Positions 34,729 to 43,243 of a stretch of 64,000 bases of DNA are shown here, piece after piece. The DNA is taken from NCBI RefSeq assembly GCF_009299475.1, contig NZ_WBSN01000002.1, forward strand, positions 148,443-212,442. The letters run 5' to 3'. This DNA comes from Bifidobacterium avesanii. GTDB taxonomy: Bacteria > Actinomycetota > Actinomycetes > Actinomycetales > Bifidobacteriaceae. Each line of letters opens with the position of its first letter. Within the stretch, counting starts at the first letter, position 1. The notes under the pieces are model-generated. The model made no database searches, was not told the DNA's origin, and was given only the letters and a program-made list of their open reading frames with translations. A program made the position numbers and the translations under genes.

Positions 34729-35193
34729 TCAGCGCTTCTCGTTGAAGACGGCCCAGTGAGGCGGCAGCTCGCTGAGGATGCGGCGGTCGTCGTCGGCCTC
34801 GCGCTGGGCGGCGGTGCGTTCGTCGGAGGGCTCAAGCTTCACGCCGTCGGCGTCGAACCACTCGGTGCCCTTGCGCACCACGCGACGATGTTGCCCGCGC
34901 TTGGTGCGCGGCAGCGGGGCGGGTTCGCGGTTTACGTGCGAGCCGGCGCCCGCGGCGACGTCACGCGCAACGGGGGCATCATGCACGGCGGCATCGTCGT
35001 TCGCCGGGTTGCCGACCGCAACGCCACCATTCAGGTCAATGGCAATGCCCGCGGCGTCACCAACAACGTCATCGTCAGCAACACTGTCACCCGCAGTAAC
35101 TTCGTCACCCGTCCCGGCAACGCCGCCCACTTCAGCCAAGCCGCCGCCGTTCACAGCAGCGTCAACAGCATCATGCACGGCATCCCCGCTCAT
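34729..35193 (-). CDS. Small acidic protein of unknown function, coupled to the helicase-like gene
   Basis: 154 residues. The first ~90 are Ala/Asp/Gly/Val-rich and probably disordered (DAVDAAVNGGGLAEVGG). The last ~60 look like a folded conserved piece: RRVVRKGTEWFDADGVKLEP, then AAQREADDDRRILSELPPHW. The start overlaps the stop of the upstream helicase-like gene by four bases (ATGA), so it is translationally coupled and likely a partner of it. I do not recognise the family. Confidence 0.7.
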   Translation of the reverse strand: MSGDAVHDAVDAAVNGGGLAEVGGVAGTGDEVTAGDSVADDDVVGDAAGIAIDLNGGVAVGNPANDDAAVHDAPVARDVAAGAGSHVNREPAPLPRTKRGQHRRVVRKGTEWFDADGVKLEPSDERTAAQREADDDRRILSELPPHWAVFNEKR

Positions 35194-38100
35194 CGCAGGT
35201 CCCCGTACACGCTGGCGAGGTGGGCGACGATGCGGTCCACCTCCTTGTCCGGGTTGACGAACGTGCCCACGGACCACACGGTCATCACGGACCAGCCGAG
35301 CATCTGCAGGTCCTCCATGCGCAGACGGTTGCGCTTGCGCGTGGACTGCACGCCCATGAAGTTCGCGTCGTCGGTGAGCACGGCGAGCGCGAACGGCTTG
35401 CCGGGCACGCCCACCACGAGCGGGATGCGCGCGGACGGGTCGTCGTCGAAGCCGTAGTCCACGGCCACGTTGAGCCCGCGGGCGCGGACGCGTTCGGCGA
35501 GGTCGGCGAACAGCACGTTGCGCACGGACGGGTCGTGCTCGGACGGGCGGAACGGCTCGGGGCTCAGCTGCTCGGCCCAGATGACCATCTCGCGCAGCAG
35601 CTTCGGACCGGGCTGGTGCAGACGGTCCTCCTCAAGGTCGGCGGACGTGAACGCGGACACGATGTCGAGGTTGCGTCCGGCGAGCGCCATGGCGTCGAGC
35701 AGCATGCCGGCGCCGCCCTCGCCCTCGAGGTCGCCGAACTGCTGGAGCAGACGGCCGTGCGAGGTCTTGGCGAAGCCGAGCGAGATGATCACGTCGGTGG
35801 ACTGCGCGCCGGCAACCTCGTCGAGCCCGATGATGCGCACGTGATGGAGGAACTTGCCGAACGCGGCGTCCTTGGCGGCGCAGTTCTTGAGCTCGGCCCC
35901 GAGTCGCGTGCGGTGCGTGCCGGACAGCGTGACGATGGTGAGCAGGTACGAGGCGGGCACGATGGTGAAGCCCGCGGCGCGGCGGCGCAGCATCTCCACC
36001 ACGGCGTCGATCTCCTGCTGGTTGGACTCCACGAGCCCGGAGGTGAGCACGGGCACGCCCACGCCGTCCACGCCGGTGTAGGACACGTTGCCGCGCGCGG
36101 CCTCGGTGGCGATGTCGAAGCTCACGTCGCCGTAGCCGTGCTCCTTGAGGAACGCGGCCACGCGCGGGGCGCGGCGTCCCGGACGGCCGGCGATCTCGAC
36201 GCGCGGCAGCAGCGAGGCGAGCAGCTTGACGCTGTCGCTGGTGATGGTGGAGCCGTGCGCGAGCACCACGACCTGACGGGCGCGGCGCAGCACGGACAGC
36301 AGCTCGATGGGCGCGATGTGCGCGGCCGCGTCGATGATCGCCACGTCGGCGAGCTCCTCGGGGTCGGTCATGGCGGCCAGCGTGGCGGGCGTGGCCACGA
36401 GGATCGGCTTGGCGAGCTTCATGATCGTGGGGTACGTGTGCATGAGCCGGTCGAGCGGCACGCGCGCGGAGGAGGCGAGCATGGTGTGCAGCTGGTTGGC
36501 CTCCTGCGTGTGCGCGAACAGCATCTCCGAAAGCCGGCGCATGGATTCCTGGCCGACCATCGCGCCGATCGAGCGCACGTGCTCGGTGTCCACCTGGCTG
36601 AACCGGTCGGCCGCGTTGGACAGCGCCGAACCATCTTGGTTCGAAATGATGGCCGAGGAGTGGACGATGTCGTCGAACACGGTCGTCCACCACGCGAGCC
36701 GCAGCTCGTTGGCCACGGCGGGCTCGGCGACCTGACGGTTCTTGAGGTCGGCGACGAGGTCCTGCAGGCCGGCCGCGTTGAAGTCGCGCTCAAGGCAGGC
36801 GCGCGCGGGCAGGGTGTCGAGCGCGGTGTGGTCGTCGAACAGGGCCTTCAGGCGGGCCTCCACGTCGTTGAGCGGCGTGGTGCCCAGATTGCCGCCGGCC
36901 GGCGTGGTGGCGAGCACGGTGTCGAGCGCGGTCAGGTCGCGGTTCAGGGCGTCCTGCGATTCGATGATCTGGTCGAGCTTCGGCGGCAGCACGGGCCATC
37001 CGCCGGCGGGCACGAACGTGCGCCACTGCTGGGCTTGCTTGAGCACCACGATGAGCGCCTCGTGCAGGTCCTCGATCTGCGCCCCCACGCGCAGCAGGCT
37101 CTTGGCCTCCTTGATGTGGCGGCGGCGCTCCCAGAAGCCCATGGACGTGCCGGACGCCTTGCGGTCGGCCTTCGAGCGGGTGGCCTCGATCATGGCCGGG
37201 ATGTCGCGCTCGAAGATGCCCGGCTGGAACACGTCGAGCACGCGGCGCAGGTTCTTGAGCACGAGCACCTGCTTGCCCCACTCCTGCGCGGTGGTGGGGA
37301 TGGGGAAGCCGCACGTCTGCGCGGTGGCGGCCACGTGCTCGCGGGTGGCGGGCAGGATCTTCTCGAGCAAGCGCACCACGCGCTGGTAGGCGTCCACGGC
37401 CTCGTCCTCGCTGAACAGGGAGGCGCCGAACCACGCGGTGTCGGACGGGGTGATGGTGAACTCGCCGAGCCGCGCGGCCTGCTCCAGCTTGCCGCCCCAC
37501 TCATCGAGCGAGTCCTTGATGGCGTGCGCGGTGGTGGCCGACAGGCGCACGCGCGTGGCCGGGTGCGTGGACAGCGTGGCGATGCTCGCGAGGTTCTGGA
37601 TCGTCTCGTAGGCGGAGAAGCCCCAGCGCTCGTTGGCCCCGTGCAGGTCGCCAAGGTAGCGGGTCAGGCGGGAGCGCACGCCCACGAGCTCGTCGGCGAG
37701 CTGCTCGAAGTGGCTCGTGGCGGTGCCGGGTTGGAAGCCTACCGCGCCGATGAGCTGGCGGTCGATCGCCTTGTTGGACGCCGCGTCGGTCACGTCGAGC
37801 ACCAGCGGGCTCATCTCGTTGGTGCGGATCTCCTGCATGAACCGGCGCTTGGACTCCATCACGCACGGCACGTACAGCACATTGCGCCCCTCCATGATGC
37901 AGCGGGACGCGATCGCGGCGGACTGCACGGCGGTGTCGCGGTTGGCCGGCTCGTCGAGGAACAGCGAATGGCCGGCCGCGGCGAGCTGGGCGGCGTAGCG
38001 CACGGTGTTGTCCACATCGCCGATCTCGTACTCGTTGTGCGGGTCGCCGTCGAACGGGCTGTATTCGGGGATCGTGGCCTTGAGGGACTGCCGGGCGTCC

Positions 38101-38804
38101 TCGTTGCCGGCGATCGCGTCGAGCAGCGTGTTGCCGGTCGGCCCGTCGGCCAGCTGGTCGATGATGGTCAGGCTTTCGCCGATGAGCAGCGAGGACGGCT
38201 CCACGAAGCAGCCGAGCACGATGGTCCGCTCGATGGTGAAGTCGTCGATGACCTGGAACGTCTTGGCGGTGATCGCGTTGAACAGCGCGGAGGTCTCCGG
38301 GGTGCCGCCCTCGTAGTGCGAGACGTCGAACAGCTCGGCCGCGTTGAGCGTGATGCCGCGGGCGCGCATGGCGGAGACGAACACGGAGTTGAGTTCCACC
38401 TTGCCGGTGAAGCGGATGGCGGTCTTGGACGGCGACGTGGCCGACGGCACCACCTCGACCGGGTAGAGCAGCACCGGCATGGCGGCACCCTTCCACGTGG
38501 CCACGCCCACGACGAGCGAGAGCTCCGAGCAGCCGCTCACGCGCTCCTTGACCGCGCGGTCGTCGAGCACGCGCTCGAGCCGGCGGTTGGCGGCGCGCAG
38601 CATGCCGTTGTCGCGGAACAGGGAGTCCAGATGCGCCTGACCGGAGGCGAACAGCTGGGCGATGCCGGACGGGTGCGCGTGCGTGAGGTCAAGCTGCGCG
38701 GCCAGCTGGGAGATGTCCTCCAGAGGCGTGGTGCCGGACGCGGTCTGGTACGCCTGACGCCATGCGCGGATGCGGTCCAGCGCCGATAGGTTCTTGTCGC
38801 TCAT
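35190..38804 (-). CDS. Large degenerate SF1 helicase-like protein with C-terminal nuclease-fold domain
   Basis: 1204 residues, no signal peptide. The layout resembles DUF4011-type SF1 helicase-nucleases: an N-terminal domain, a split helicase core, and a C-terminal MTES_1575/Vsr-like fold. Key residues are missing. Where Walker A is expected (about 278-298) it reads HSLFLDEPANRDTAVQSAAI, with no GxxGxGKS. The Walker B region is ADVAIIDAAAHIAP. In the C-terminal domain the usual Glu and Asp-Gly positions read LAVLTDDANFMG, though RKRNRLRMEDLQMLGWSV is kept. It is probably not an active helicase or nuclease but could be a scaffold. It lies between an FHA-protein gene (13-bp gap) and the small acidic gene (overlap). 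Confidence 0.75.
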   Translation of the reverse strand: MSDKNLSALDRIRAWRQAYQTASGTTPLEDISQLAAQLDLTHAHPSGIAQLFASGQAHLDSLFRDNGMLRAANRRLERVLDDRAVKERVSGCSELSLVVGVATWKGAAMPVLLYPVEVVPSATSPSKTAIRFTGKVELNSVFVSAMRARGITLNAAELFDVSHYEGGTPETSALFNAITAKTFQVIDDFTIERTIVLGCFVEPSSLLIGESLTIIDQLADGPTGNTLLDAIAGNEDARQSLKATIPEYSPFDGDPHNEYEIGDVDNTVRYAAQLAAAGHSLFLDEPANRDTAVQSAAIASRCIMEGRNVLYVPCVMESKRRFMQEIRTNEMSPLVLDVTDAASNKAIDRQLIGAVGFQPGTATSHFEQLADELVGVRSRLTRYLGDLHGANERWGFSAYETIQNLASIATLSTHPATRVRLSATTAHAIKDSLDEWGGKLEQAARLGEFTITPSDTAWFGASLFSEDEAVDAYQRVVRLLEKILPATREHVAATAQTCGFPIPTTAQEWGKQVLVLKNLRRVLDVFQPGIFERDIPAMIEATRSKADRKASGTSMGFWERRRHIKEAKSLLRVGAQIEDLHEALIVVLKQAQQWRTFVPAGGWPVLPPKLDQIIESQDALNRDLTALDTVLATTPAGGNLGTTPLNDVEARLKALFDDHTALDTLPARACLERDFNAAGLQDLVADLKNRQVAEPAVANELRLAWWTTVFDDIVHSSAIISNQDGSALSNAADRFSQVDTEHVRSIGAMVGQESMRRLSEMLFAHTQEANQLHTMLASSARVPLDRLMHTYPTIMKLAKPILVATPATLAAMTDPEELADVAIIDAAAHIAPIELLSVLRRARQVVVLAHGSTITSDSVKLLASLLPRVEIAGRPGRRAPRVAAFLKEHGYGDVSFDIATEAARGNVSYTGVDGVGVPVLTSGLVESNQQEIDAVVEMLRRRAAGFTIVPASYLLTIVTLSGTHRTRLGAELKNCAAKDAAFGKFLHHVRIIGLDEVAGAQSTDVIISLGFAKTSHGRLLQQFGDLEGEGGAGMLLDAMALAGRNLDIVSAFTSADLEEDRLHQPGPKLLREMVIWAEQLSPEPFRPSEHDPSVRNVLFADLAERVRARGLNVAVDYGFDDDPSARIPLVVGVPGKPFALAVLTDDANFMGVQSTRKRNRLRMEDLQMLGWSVMTVWSVGTFVNPDKEVDRIVAHLASVYGDLR

Positions 38805-38817
38805 TGATCGGTTTCCC

Positions 38818-40122
38818 TCACTTCCCCATGGCCTTGCGGTAGTCGCGGTAGCCCTCGTTGCGTTCGAGCGCGGCGTCGATGTCCTTGTCCCCCAGCGCGG
38901 ACAGCCACGCGTACAGATCGTCGTACAGCGCCGGGTTCATGGCGAGGAACGGCAGCAGCTGCGGGTAGCGGGCCATGTCGAACTGCGCGGCGAAGTCGCG
39001 CGTGACCTTGGCCTGGTCGGACGTGTGGCCGCCGGCTTCGATGGCCGCGGGTCGGGCGGCCTCGGCGGTGCGGCGGGAGACCATCTCGAACACGGACCCC
39101 GGCTCGAAGGTGGACGCCGGGGCCGCGGTCTGCACGGGCTGGGCGGTCGACTGGACGGGCTGGACCTGCTGGGGCTGCACGACCGGCTGCTGCTGGATGA
39201 CCGGCTGGACCGTGGGCTGCACCACGGGCTGTGCGGCCTCCTGCGCGGGCTGCACGGTCTGCACCGGTTGCACGGTCGGCTGGACGAACGGCTGGACCAC
39301 CGGATTGGACTGCGCAAACGGGCTGGTCTGCGCCACCGGATGCGCCGATTCCGTCGGCACGCCAACACCCGGCACGCCAGCGGACGGCACAACGGTCGGC
39401 GTCGAAGCCTGCGCTGCCGCCGCGATGTCCGCCGCCCCGACGAACGGCGACGGCTCGGCATCGGCCGCCGGCACGCCCGCCTGCACCTCGTCGATCGCGT
39501 CGGCGAACAGATCGCGCTGGCCGCCGTCGGAGGCGATGATCGCCCCGGTGCCGGACGCCACCGCGCGGTCGTGCAGGGCGCCGATCCGGCTGCGCACGCT
39601 GCTCGCGTCGAACGCACCGGTGGGCTCCCCCGCGCGCAGGTCGAGGATGTCGTCCACGGACATGTCCGCCGCGTCGGGCTCGGCGTCCTGCGCGCCGGTC
39701 GAGGCGTAGGAGAACAGGTTGGGCACGTCCTCCCCGGCCGCCTCGTCCGCGGCGGTCACCTCCACGCGCACGAAGTCCACCGGCACGTCGCCGAACTGGA
39801 AGCGCATGGTGGCGCGCGGCAACAGGAAGTCGGCCTGCGGCGGAATGCGCATGAGCTCGCCATCGTCGCGCACCACGTAGGTGCCGTTGGTGCTGTTGAG
39901 GTCCCTGAGCGAGCCGGCCCCCTGCGCGGACACGCTGAACGCGGCGTGGCGCTTGGACATCGACTTGGTCTGGTCCGGCACGTCCAGACGCCGCATGCCG
40001 TCATCGGCGAGCGGTCGCAGCGGCTTGCGCCCGATTTCCAAGCTCTCCCCCGGGTCCAGGCGCACTTCCTCGACGCCGTTGACCTTCACGATCCACTGCT
40101 GGGCCGGTCGCTGTTCGCTCAC
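38818..40122 (-). CDS. FHA-domain protein with PQ-rich linker and C-terminal LRV-like domain
   Basis: 434 residues from a GTG start with an AAGGAGGT site ten bases upstream. Residues ~15-105 form an FHA domain, which binds phosphothreonine: ESLEIGRKP, SMSKRHAAF and DLNSTNGTYV are the conserved G-R, S-RH and NG positions. Residues ~270-335 are a repetitive Val-Gln-Pro linker. Residues ~370-430 (VTRDFAAQFDMARYPQLLPFLAMNP, then LYDDLYAWL) resemble a variant leucine-rich repeat domain common in bifidobacteria. It leads an operon with the helicase-like and small acidic genes, suggesting Ser/Thr kinase control of that complex. Confidence 0.82.
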   Translation of the reverse strand: MSEQRPAQQWIVKVNGVEEVRLDPGESLEIGRKPLRPLADDGMRRLDVPDQTKSMSKRHAAFSVSAQGAGSLRDLNSTNGTYVVRDDGELMRIPPQADFLLPRATMRFQFGDVPVDFVRVEVTAADEAAGEDVPNLFSYASTGAQDAEPDAADMSVDDILDLRAGEPTGAFDASSVRSRIGALHDRAVASGTGAIIASDGGQRDLFADAIDEVQAGVPAADAEPSPFVGAADIAAAAQASTPTVVPSAGVPGVGVPTESAHPVAQTSPFAQSNPVVQPFVQPTVQPVQTVQPAQEAAQPVVQPTVQPVIQQQPVVQPQQVQPVQSTAQPVQTAAPASTFEPGSVFEMVSRRTAEAARPAAIEAGGHTSDQAKVTRDFAAQFDMARYPQLLPFLAMNPALYDDLYAWLSALGDKDIDAALERNEGYRDYRKAMGK

Positions 40123-40245
40123 TGTTGGTCGACCTCCTTGAAATCGGGCATGGCGCGACGGACGGTGCGCCGCACGCACTATCTGCCATTGTGTCATGAA
40201 AGCCTGAAATGTTAACGCATGTCGGCGGGTATTGACCCACAATCG

Positions 40246-41631
40246 TCAATTTCCGCGATTCGCCGGCTTTTCGCTCAGGCCCCGCAGCACCACCACCTGG
40301 AACGGGATGGTGACGAGCAGCGTGAGCACGTCGCACACCGACTGCGAGATCTGCAGGCCCGTGATGCCCATCGCGTGCGAGAGGATCACCACCGTGGGCG
40401 CGAGGAACAGGCCCTGACGGCACAGGGCGAGGAACGAGGCGATGAACGTCTTGCCCATGGTCTGCTGGATCATGTTGGACGTCATGTTGAAGCCGTTGCA
40501 CGCCACGGTCAGGCACTGCACGCGCAATGCCACCACGCCCACCGCGATCACCGCCGGGTCGGAGCGGAACAGCTCGATCAGCTGCGGAGCGAACGCCGCC
40601 ATGCCCACCGCCAGCACGGCGAGCGTGCAGGTGGCCGTGCGCACCACGAACCAGTAGCCCTCCTTGACGCGCCCGTACTTGCCGGCGCCGTAGTTGTAGC
40701 CGCACACGGGCTGGAGTCCCTGCCCGAGGCCGATGATCACGGAGTTGGCGAACATGGTGATGCGCATCACGATGGCCATGGCCGCGATGGCCGCGTCGCC
40801 GAACGGGTTGGCGGCGAGGTTCACGCAGGTCACGGAGATGGAGTTGGCGCTCTGCCGGATGAGCGAGGGCAGACCGCCGCCGACGATCTCGCGCATGAGC
40901 AGCACGTCGGGCCTGCAGCGGCGCAGGTCGAGGCCGATCACGCCGAACTTCGCGCTCATGGTCGTCAGGATGGCGAAGCTCAGCGTCTGGCAGATGGCCG
41001 TGGCGAGGCCCGCGCCGAAGATGCCCATGTTGAGCACGAAGATGAACAGCGGCGCCAGACCGAAGTTGAGCAGCGCGCCGGAGACGAGGCCCAGCATGCC
41101 GAACGCCGACTGGCCCTGATACCGCAGCAGTCCGTTCAGGGCGAACGACCCGCACACGCAGGGGCCGGCGAGCAGGATGGGCGTGAGGTACTGCACGGCG
41201 AACGGGGCGATCGTATCGGTGGAGCCGAGCATGTAGACCAGCGGATGCAGCGCGGCGAGGAAGCTCAGGCCCACGGTCGCGCCCATGAGCACCGCGCCGG
41301 CGAATCCGACCGCGAGCAGGCGGGCCGCACGGTCGTTGTGCCGCTTGCCGAGCTCACGGCTCATGGAGTTGCCCGAGCCGTTGCCGAAGAAGAAGCCGAT
41401 GGCCTGAAAGACGGTCATGACGGAGAACGCGATGCCGATCGCGCCGGACTGCGCGGTGCCAAGCCGGCCGATGAAGTACGTGTCGGTGAGGTTGTAGGCC
41501 ATGGTGACCAGATTGGAGATCACCGCGGGCAGGCACAGCCTCAGGATCAGCGGACGGACCGGGCTGCCGGTCATCTGCCGGTACTTCTCGGCCGCGCTCA
41601 TGGTCTTCATCATCGACAACGTCACGGGCAT
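40246..41631 (-). CDS. MATE-family multidrug/metabolite efflux transporter
   Basis: 461 residues, twelve membrane helices. Na+- or H+-driven exporter of the MATE/NorM type. Family features: PLILRLCLPAVISNLVTMAYNLTDTYFIGRLG in the first helices, GNGSGNSMSRELGKR in the loop after helix 2-3, and the repeat of the same fold in the second half (GLPSLIRQSANSISVTCVNLAANPFGD, GQGLQPVCGYNYGAGKYGRVKEGYW). The substrate cannot be told from sequence. The start could be 41631 or an ATG 15-18 bases downstream; neither has a clear ribosome binding site. Confidence 0.9.
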   Translation of the reverse strand: MPVTLSMMKTMSAAEKYRQMTGSPVRPLILRLCLPAVISNLVTMAYNLTDTYFIGRLGTAQSGAIGIAFSVMTVFQAIGFFFGNGSGNSMSRELGKRHNDRAARLLAVGFAGAVLMGATVGLSFLAALHPLVYMLGSTDTIAPFAVQYLTPILLAGPCVCGSFALNGLLRYQGQSAFGMLGLVSGALLNFGLAPLFIFVLNMGIFGAGLATAICQTLSFAILTTMSAKFGVIGLDLRRCRPDVLLMREIVGGGLPSLIRQSANSISVTCVNLAANPFGDAAIAAMAIVMRITMFANSVIIGLGQGLQPVCGYNYGAGKYGRVKEGYWFVVRTATCTLAVLAVGMAAFAPQLIELFRSDPAVIAVGVVALRVQCLTVACNGFNMTSNMIQQTMGKTFIASFLALCRQGLFLAPTVVILSHAMGITGLQISQSVCDVLTLLVTIPFQVVVLRGLSEKPANRGN

Positions 41632-41771
41632 ACCCTATCACCGCGCGGGACGACGGGCCCCGATCGTGTCACGGCGTTGCCGGTGTCGCCCTGCTGCCCG
41701 TCGCCCCGGGCGGACGGAGATCCCGTGCGAGCTGAGATCACGGGTGGACCGAGCAAAGCTCCCCACAACGC

Positions 41772-41810
41772 GGAAGACCCCGCGCGGAGCGAATCCGTGC
41801 GGGGTCTTCC
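41772..41810 (-). terminator. rplJL terminator
   Basis: GGAAGACCCCGC / GCGGGGTCTTCC stem, 40 bases past the rplL stop. Confidence 0.85.
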
Positions 41811-41849
41811 CAAAAGCCTTGCAATGAGCGGGATTCCCTCCCGCGTGCA

Positions 41850-42233
41850 TTACTTGAGCTCGACGGTGGCGCCAGCCTCTTCGAGCTGAGCCTTGGCCTT
41901 CTCGGCGTCTTCCTTCTTGGCCTTCTCGAGGATGGCCTTCGGAGCGCCGTCCACCAGAGCCTTGGCCTCAGCCAGGCCGGCGTTGGTGATGGCCTTGACG
42001 GCCTTGATGACCTGGATCTTCTTGTCGCCGACAGCGGTCAGGACGACGTCGAACTCGGTCTTCTCCTCTTCCTCAGCGGCAGCGCCGGCAGCCGGGGCGG
42101 CGGCAACGGCGGCGACCGGGGCGGCGGCCTCGACGTCGAACTTCTCCTCGAAGGCCTTCACGAACTCGGAGAGCTCGACGAGGGTCATTTCACCGAAAGC
42201 TTCCAGCAGCTCTTCGTTGGTGTACTTAGCCAT
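41850..42233 (-). CDS. rplL: Ribosomal protein bL12 (L7/L12)
   Basis: 127 residues. N-terminal dimerisation domain ([32 protein letters not shown]), Ala-rich hinge, and the C-terminal factor-binding domain ([38 protein letters not shown]). It binds translation factors on the ribosomal stalk. Second gene of rplJ-rplL, 99 bp after rplJ. Confidence 0.98.
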   Translation of the reverse strand: MAKYTNEELLEAFGEMTLVELSEFVKAFEEKFDVEAAAPVAAVAAAPAAGAAAEEEEKTEFDVVLTAVGDKKIQVIKAVKAITNAGLAEAKALVDGAPKAILEKAKKEDAEKAKAQLEEAGATVELK

Positions 42234-42332
42234 GATGGCTTCCTTTCATGCTGACGGTCTCGCAACGTGGCGCTCGGCCGTCTCAATGTTTTTTGTTGTT
42301 TTCCGAATGTCATGCGGCAAGCCGCACGGGGA

Positions 42333-42854
42333 TCAAGCTGCCTTTTCCTGCTTCTCGCGCAGGGCGTCGATCGTACGCACGGCCTTGGTGGGCAGAGCGA
42401 CGAACAGGTACGCGGCCTTGGCGGTCGTGGCCTTGAGGTCGCCGGCGAACTTGGAGAGCAGCTGCGGGCGGGACATGAGATCCGCCAGCTTCTTGGCACC
42501 CTCGGCGTCGTAGACGGTGCCATCGGCATAGCCGCCCGTGATAACGAGAGCCTTGTTGGTCTTGGCAAAGTCACGCAGCGTCTTCGCAGCCTCGATGAAG
42601 TCGCCCTTCACGAAGGTGATGGCGGTCGGGCCCTTGAGCAGGTCGTCAAGACCCTCAATGCCCGCTTCCTTGGCGGCGATGCGCGCCAGCGTGTTCTTAG
42701 CCACAGTGTAGGAAGTATCGCGGCCTAGCTTTTCGCGCAGTTCGGAAACCTGCGGAACGGTAAGCCCGCGGTACTCGGTCAGGTAGACAGCGTCAGCGTT
42801 ACGGAACTGCTCCGTAAGCTGAGCGACCACCGCTTCCTTTTCGGGCCTCTTCAT
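42333..42854 (-). CDS. rplJ: Ribosomal protein uL10
   Basis: 173 residues. Stalk base protein that binds 23S rRNA and L12 dimers. Conserved N-terminus MKRPEKEAVVAQLTEQF, then YLTEYRGLTVPQVSELREKL, YTVAKNTLARIA and the L10 C-terminal helix. I chose the ATG at 42854 with a GGAAGGAA site. L10-L12 normally represses its own mRNA through the leader. Confidence 0.97.
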   Translation of the reverse strand: MKRPEKEAVVAQLTEQFRNADAVYLTEYRGLTVPQVSELREKLGRDTSYTVAKNTLARIAAKEAGIEGLDDLLKGPTAITFVKGDFIEAAKTLRDFAKTNKALVITGGYADGTVYDAEGAKKLADLMSRPQLLSKFAGDLKATTAKAAYLFVALPTKAVRTIDALREKQEKAA

Positions 42855-43100
42855 GGCGTTCCTTCCTAGATCGGCCATTGGTCTGGAGTCCGGACGCTTC
42901 GGGTCAAGGTTCACAGGGCAACAAAAAAGCCCTGCGCACAGGCAGAGCAACATACAACCGCAAGCGAACTTGCGAACCCTTGCGGGCTTATATCTCTCAA
43001 CCTGCGATGGCCTTGGCGAACCAAACTTCAGAAGACTTTGCGATCTTCAACCAACGGTCTGTGGTTTACGGATGGCTAGAGTACACGCCCAAGCCCCGCC
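42855..43100 (-). promoter_or_regulatory. L10 leader with attenuator
   Basis: Untranslated leader of roughly 200 nt on the minus strand. It has several stems (CAAGCGAACTTGCGAACCCTTGCG region, about 42960-42986) where L10 would be expected to bind. It contains an intrinsic terminator at 42922-42948, GCTCTGCCTG / CGCAGGGC followed by TTTTTTG, placed before rplJ so that readthrough sets expression. The promoter is probably near 43075-43090 (TGTACTCT). Confidence 0.65.
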
Positions 43101-43131
43101 GCGCAATCCGGGCGTGTCGCGGCGGCGCATC

Positions 43132-43217
43132 ATCGCAAATTTGTGAAAATGCGTCTCCAAGCGGGCGAATTCGGTGGAATTCAGCCTCTCAGAGACGCAT
43201 TGTCACAAGTTTGCGAT
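43132..43217. repeat. 86-nt two-armed inverted repeat after the GH59 gene
   Basis: Arms ATCGCAAATTTGTG...GCGTCTC and GAGACGC...CACAAGTTTGCGAT pair over about 26 bases with few mismatches, with a 30-nt centre. It lies 27 bases past the GH59 stop. Similar size and layout to the 77-nt repeats but with its own stem sequence. Confidence 0.7.
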
Positions 43218-43243
43218 TTTCGGCGGGCGACGCGGCCGGGCGA

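Noticed and set aside
35190..38804. Active phage-defence helicase-nuclease
   Set aside because: The Walker A, Walker B and nuclease residues expected of DUF4011-type defence proteins are missing, and no other defence genes are adjacent.
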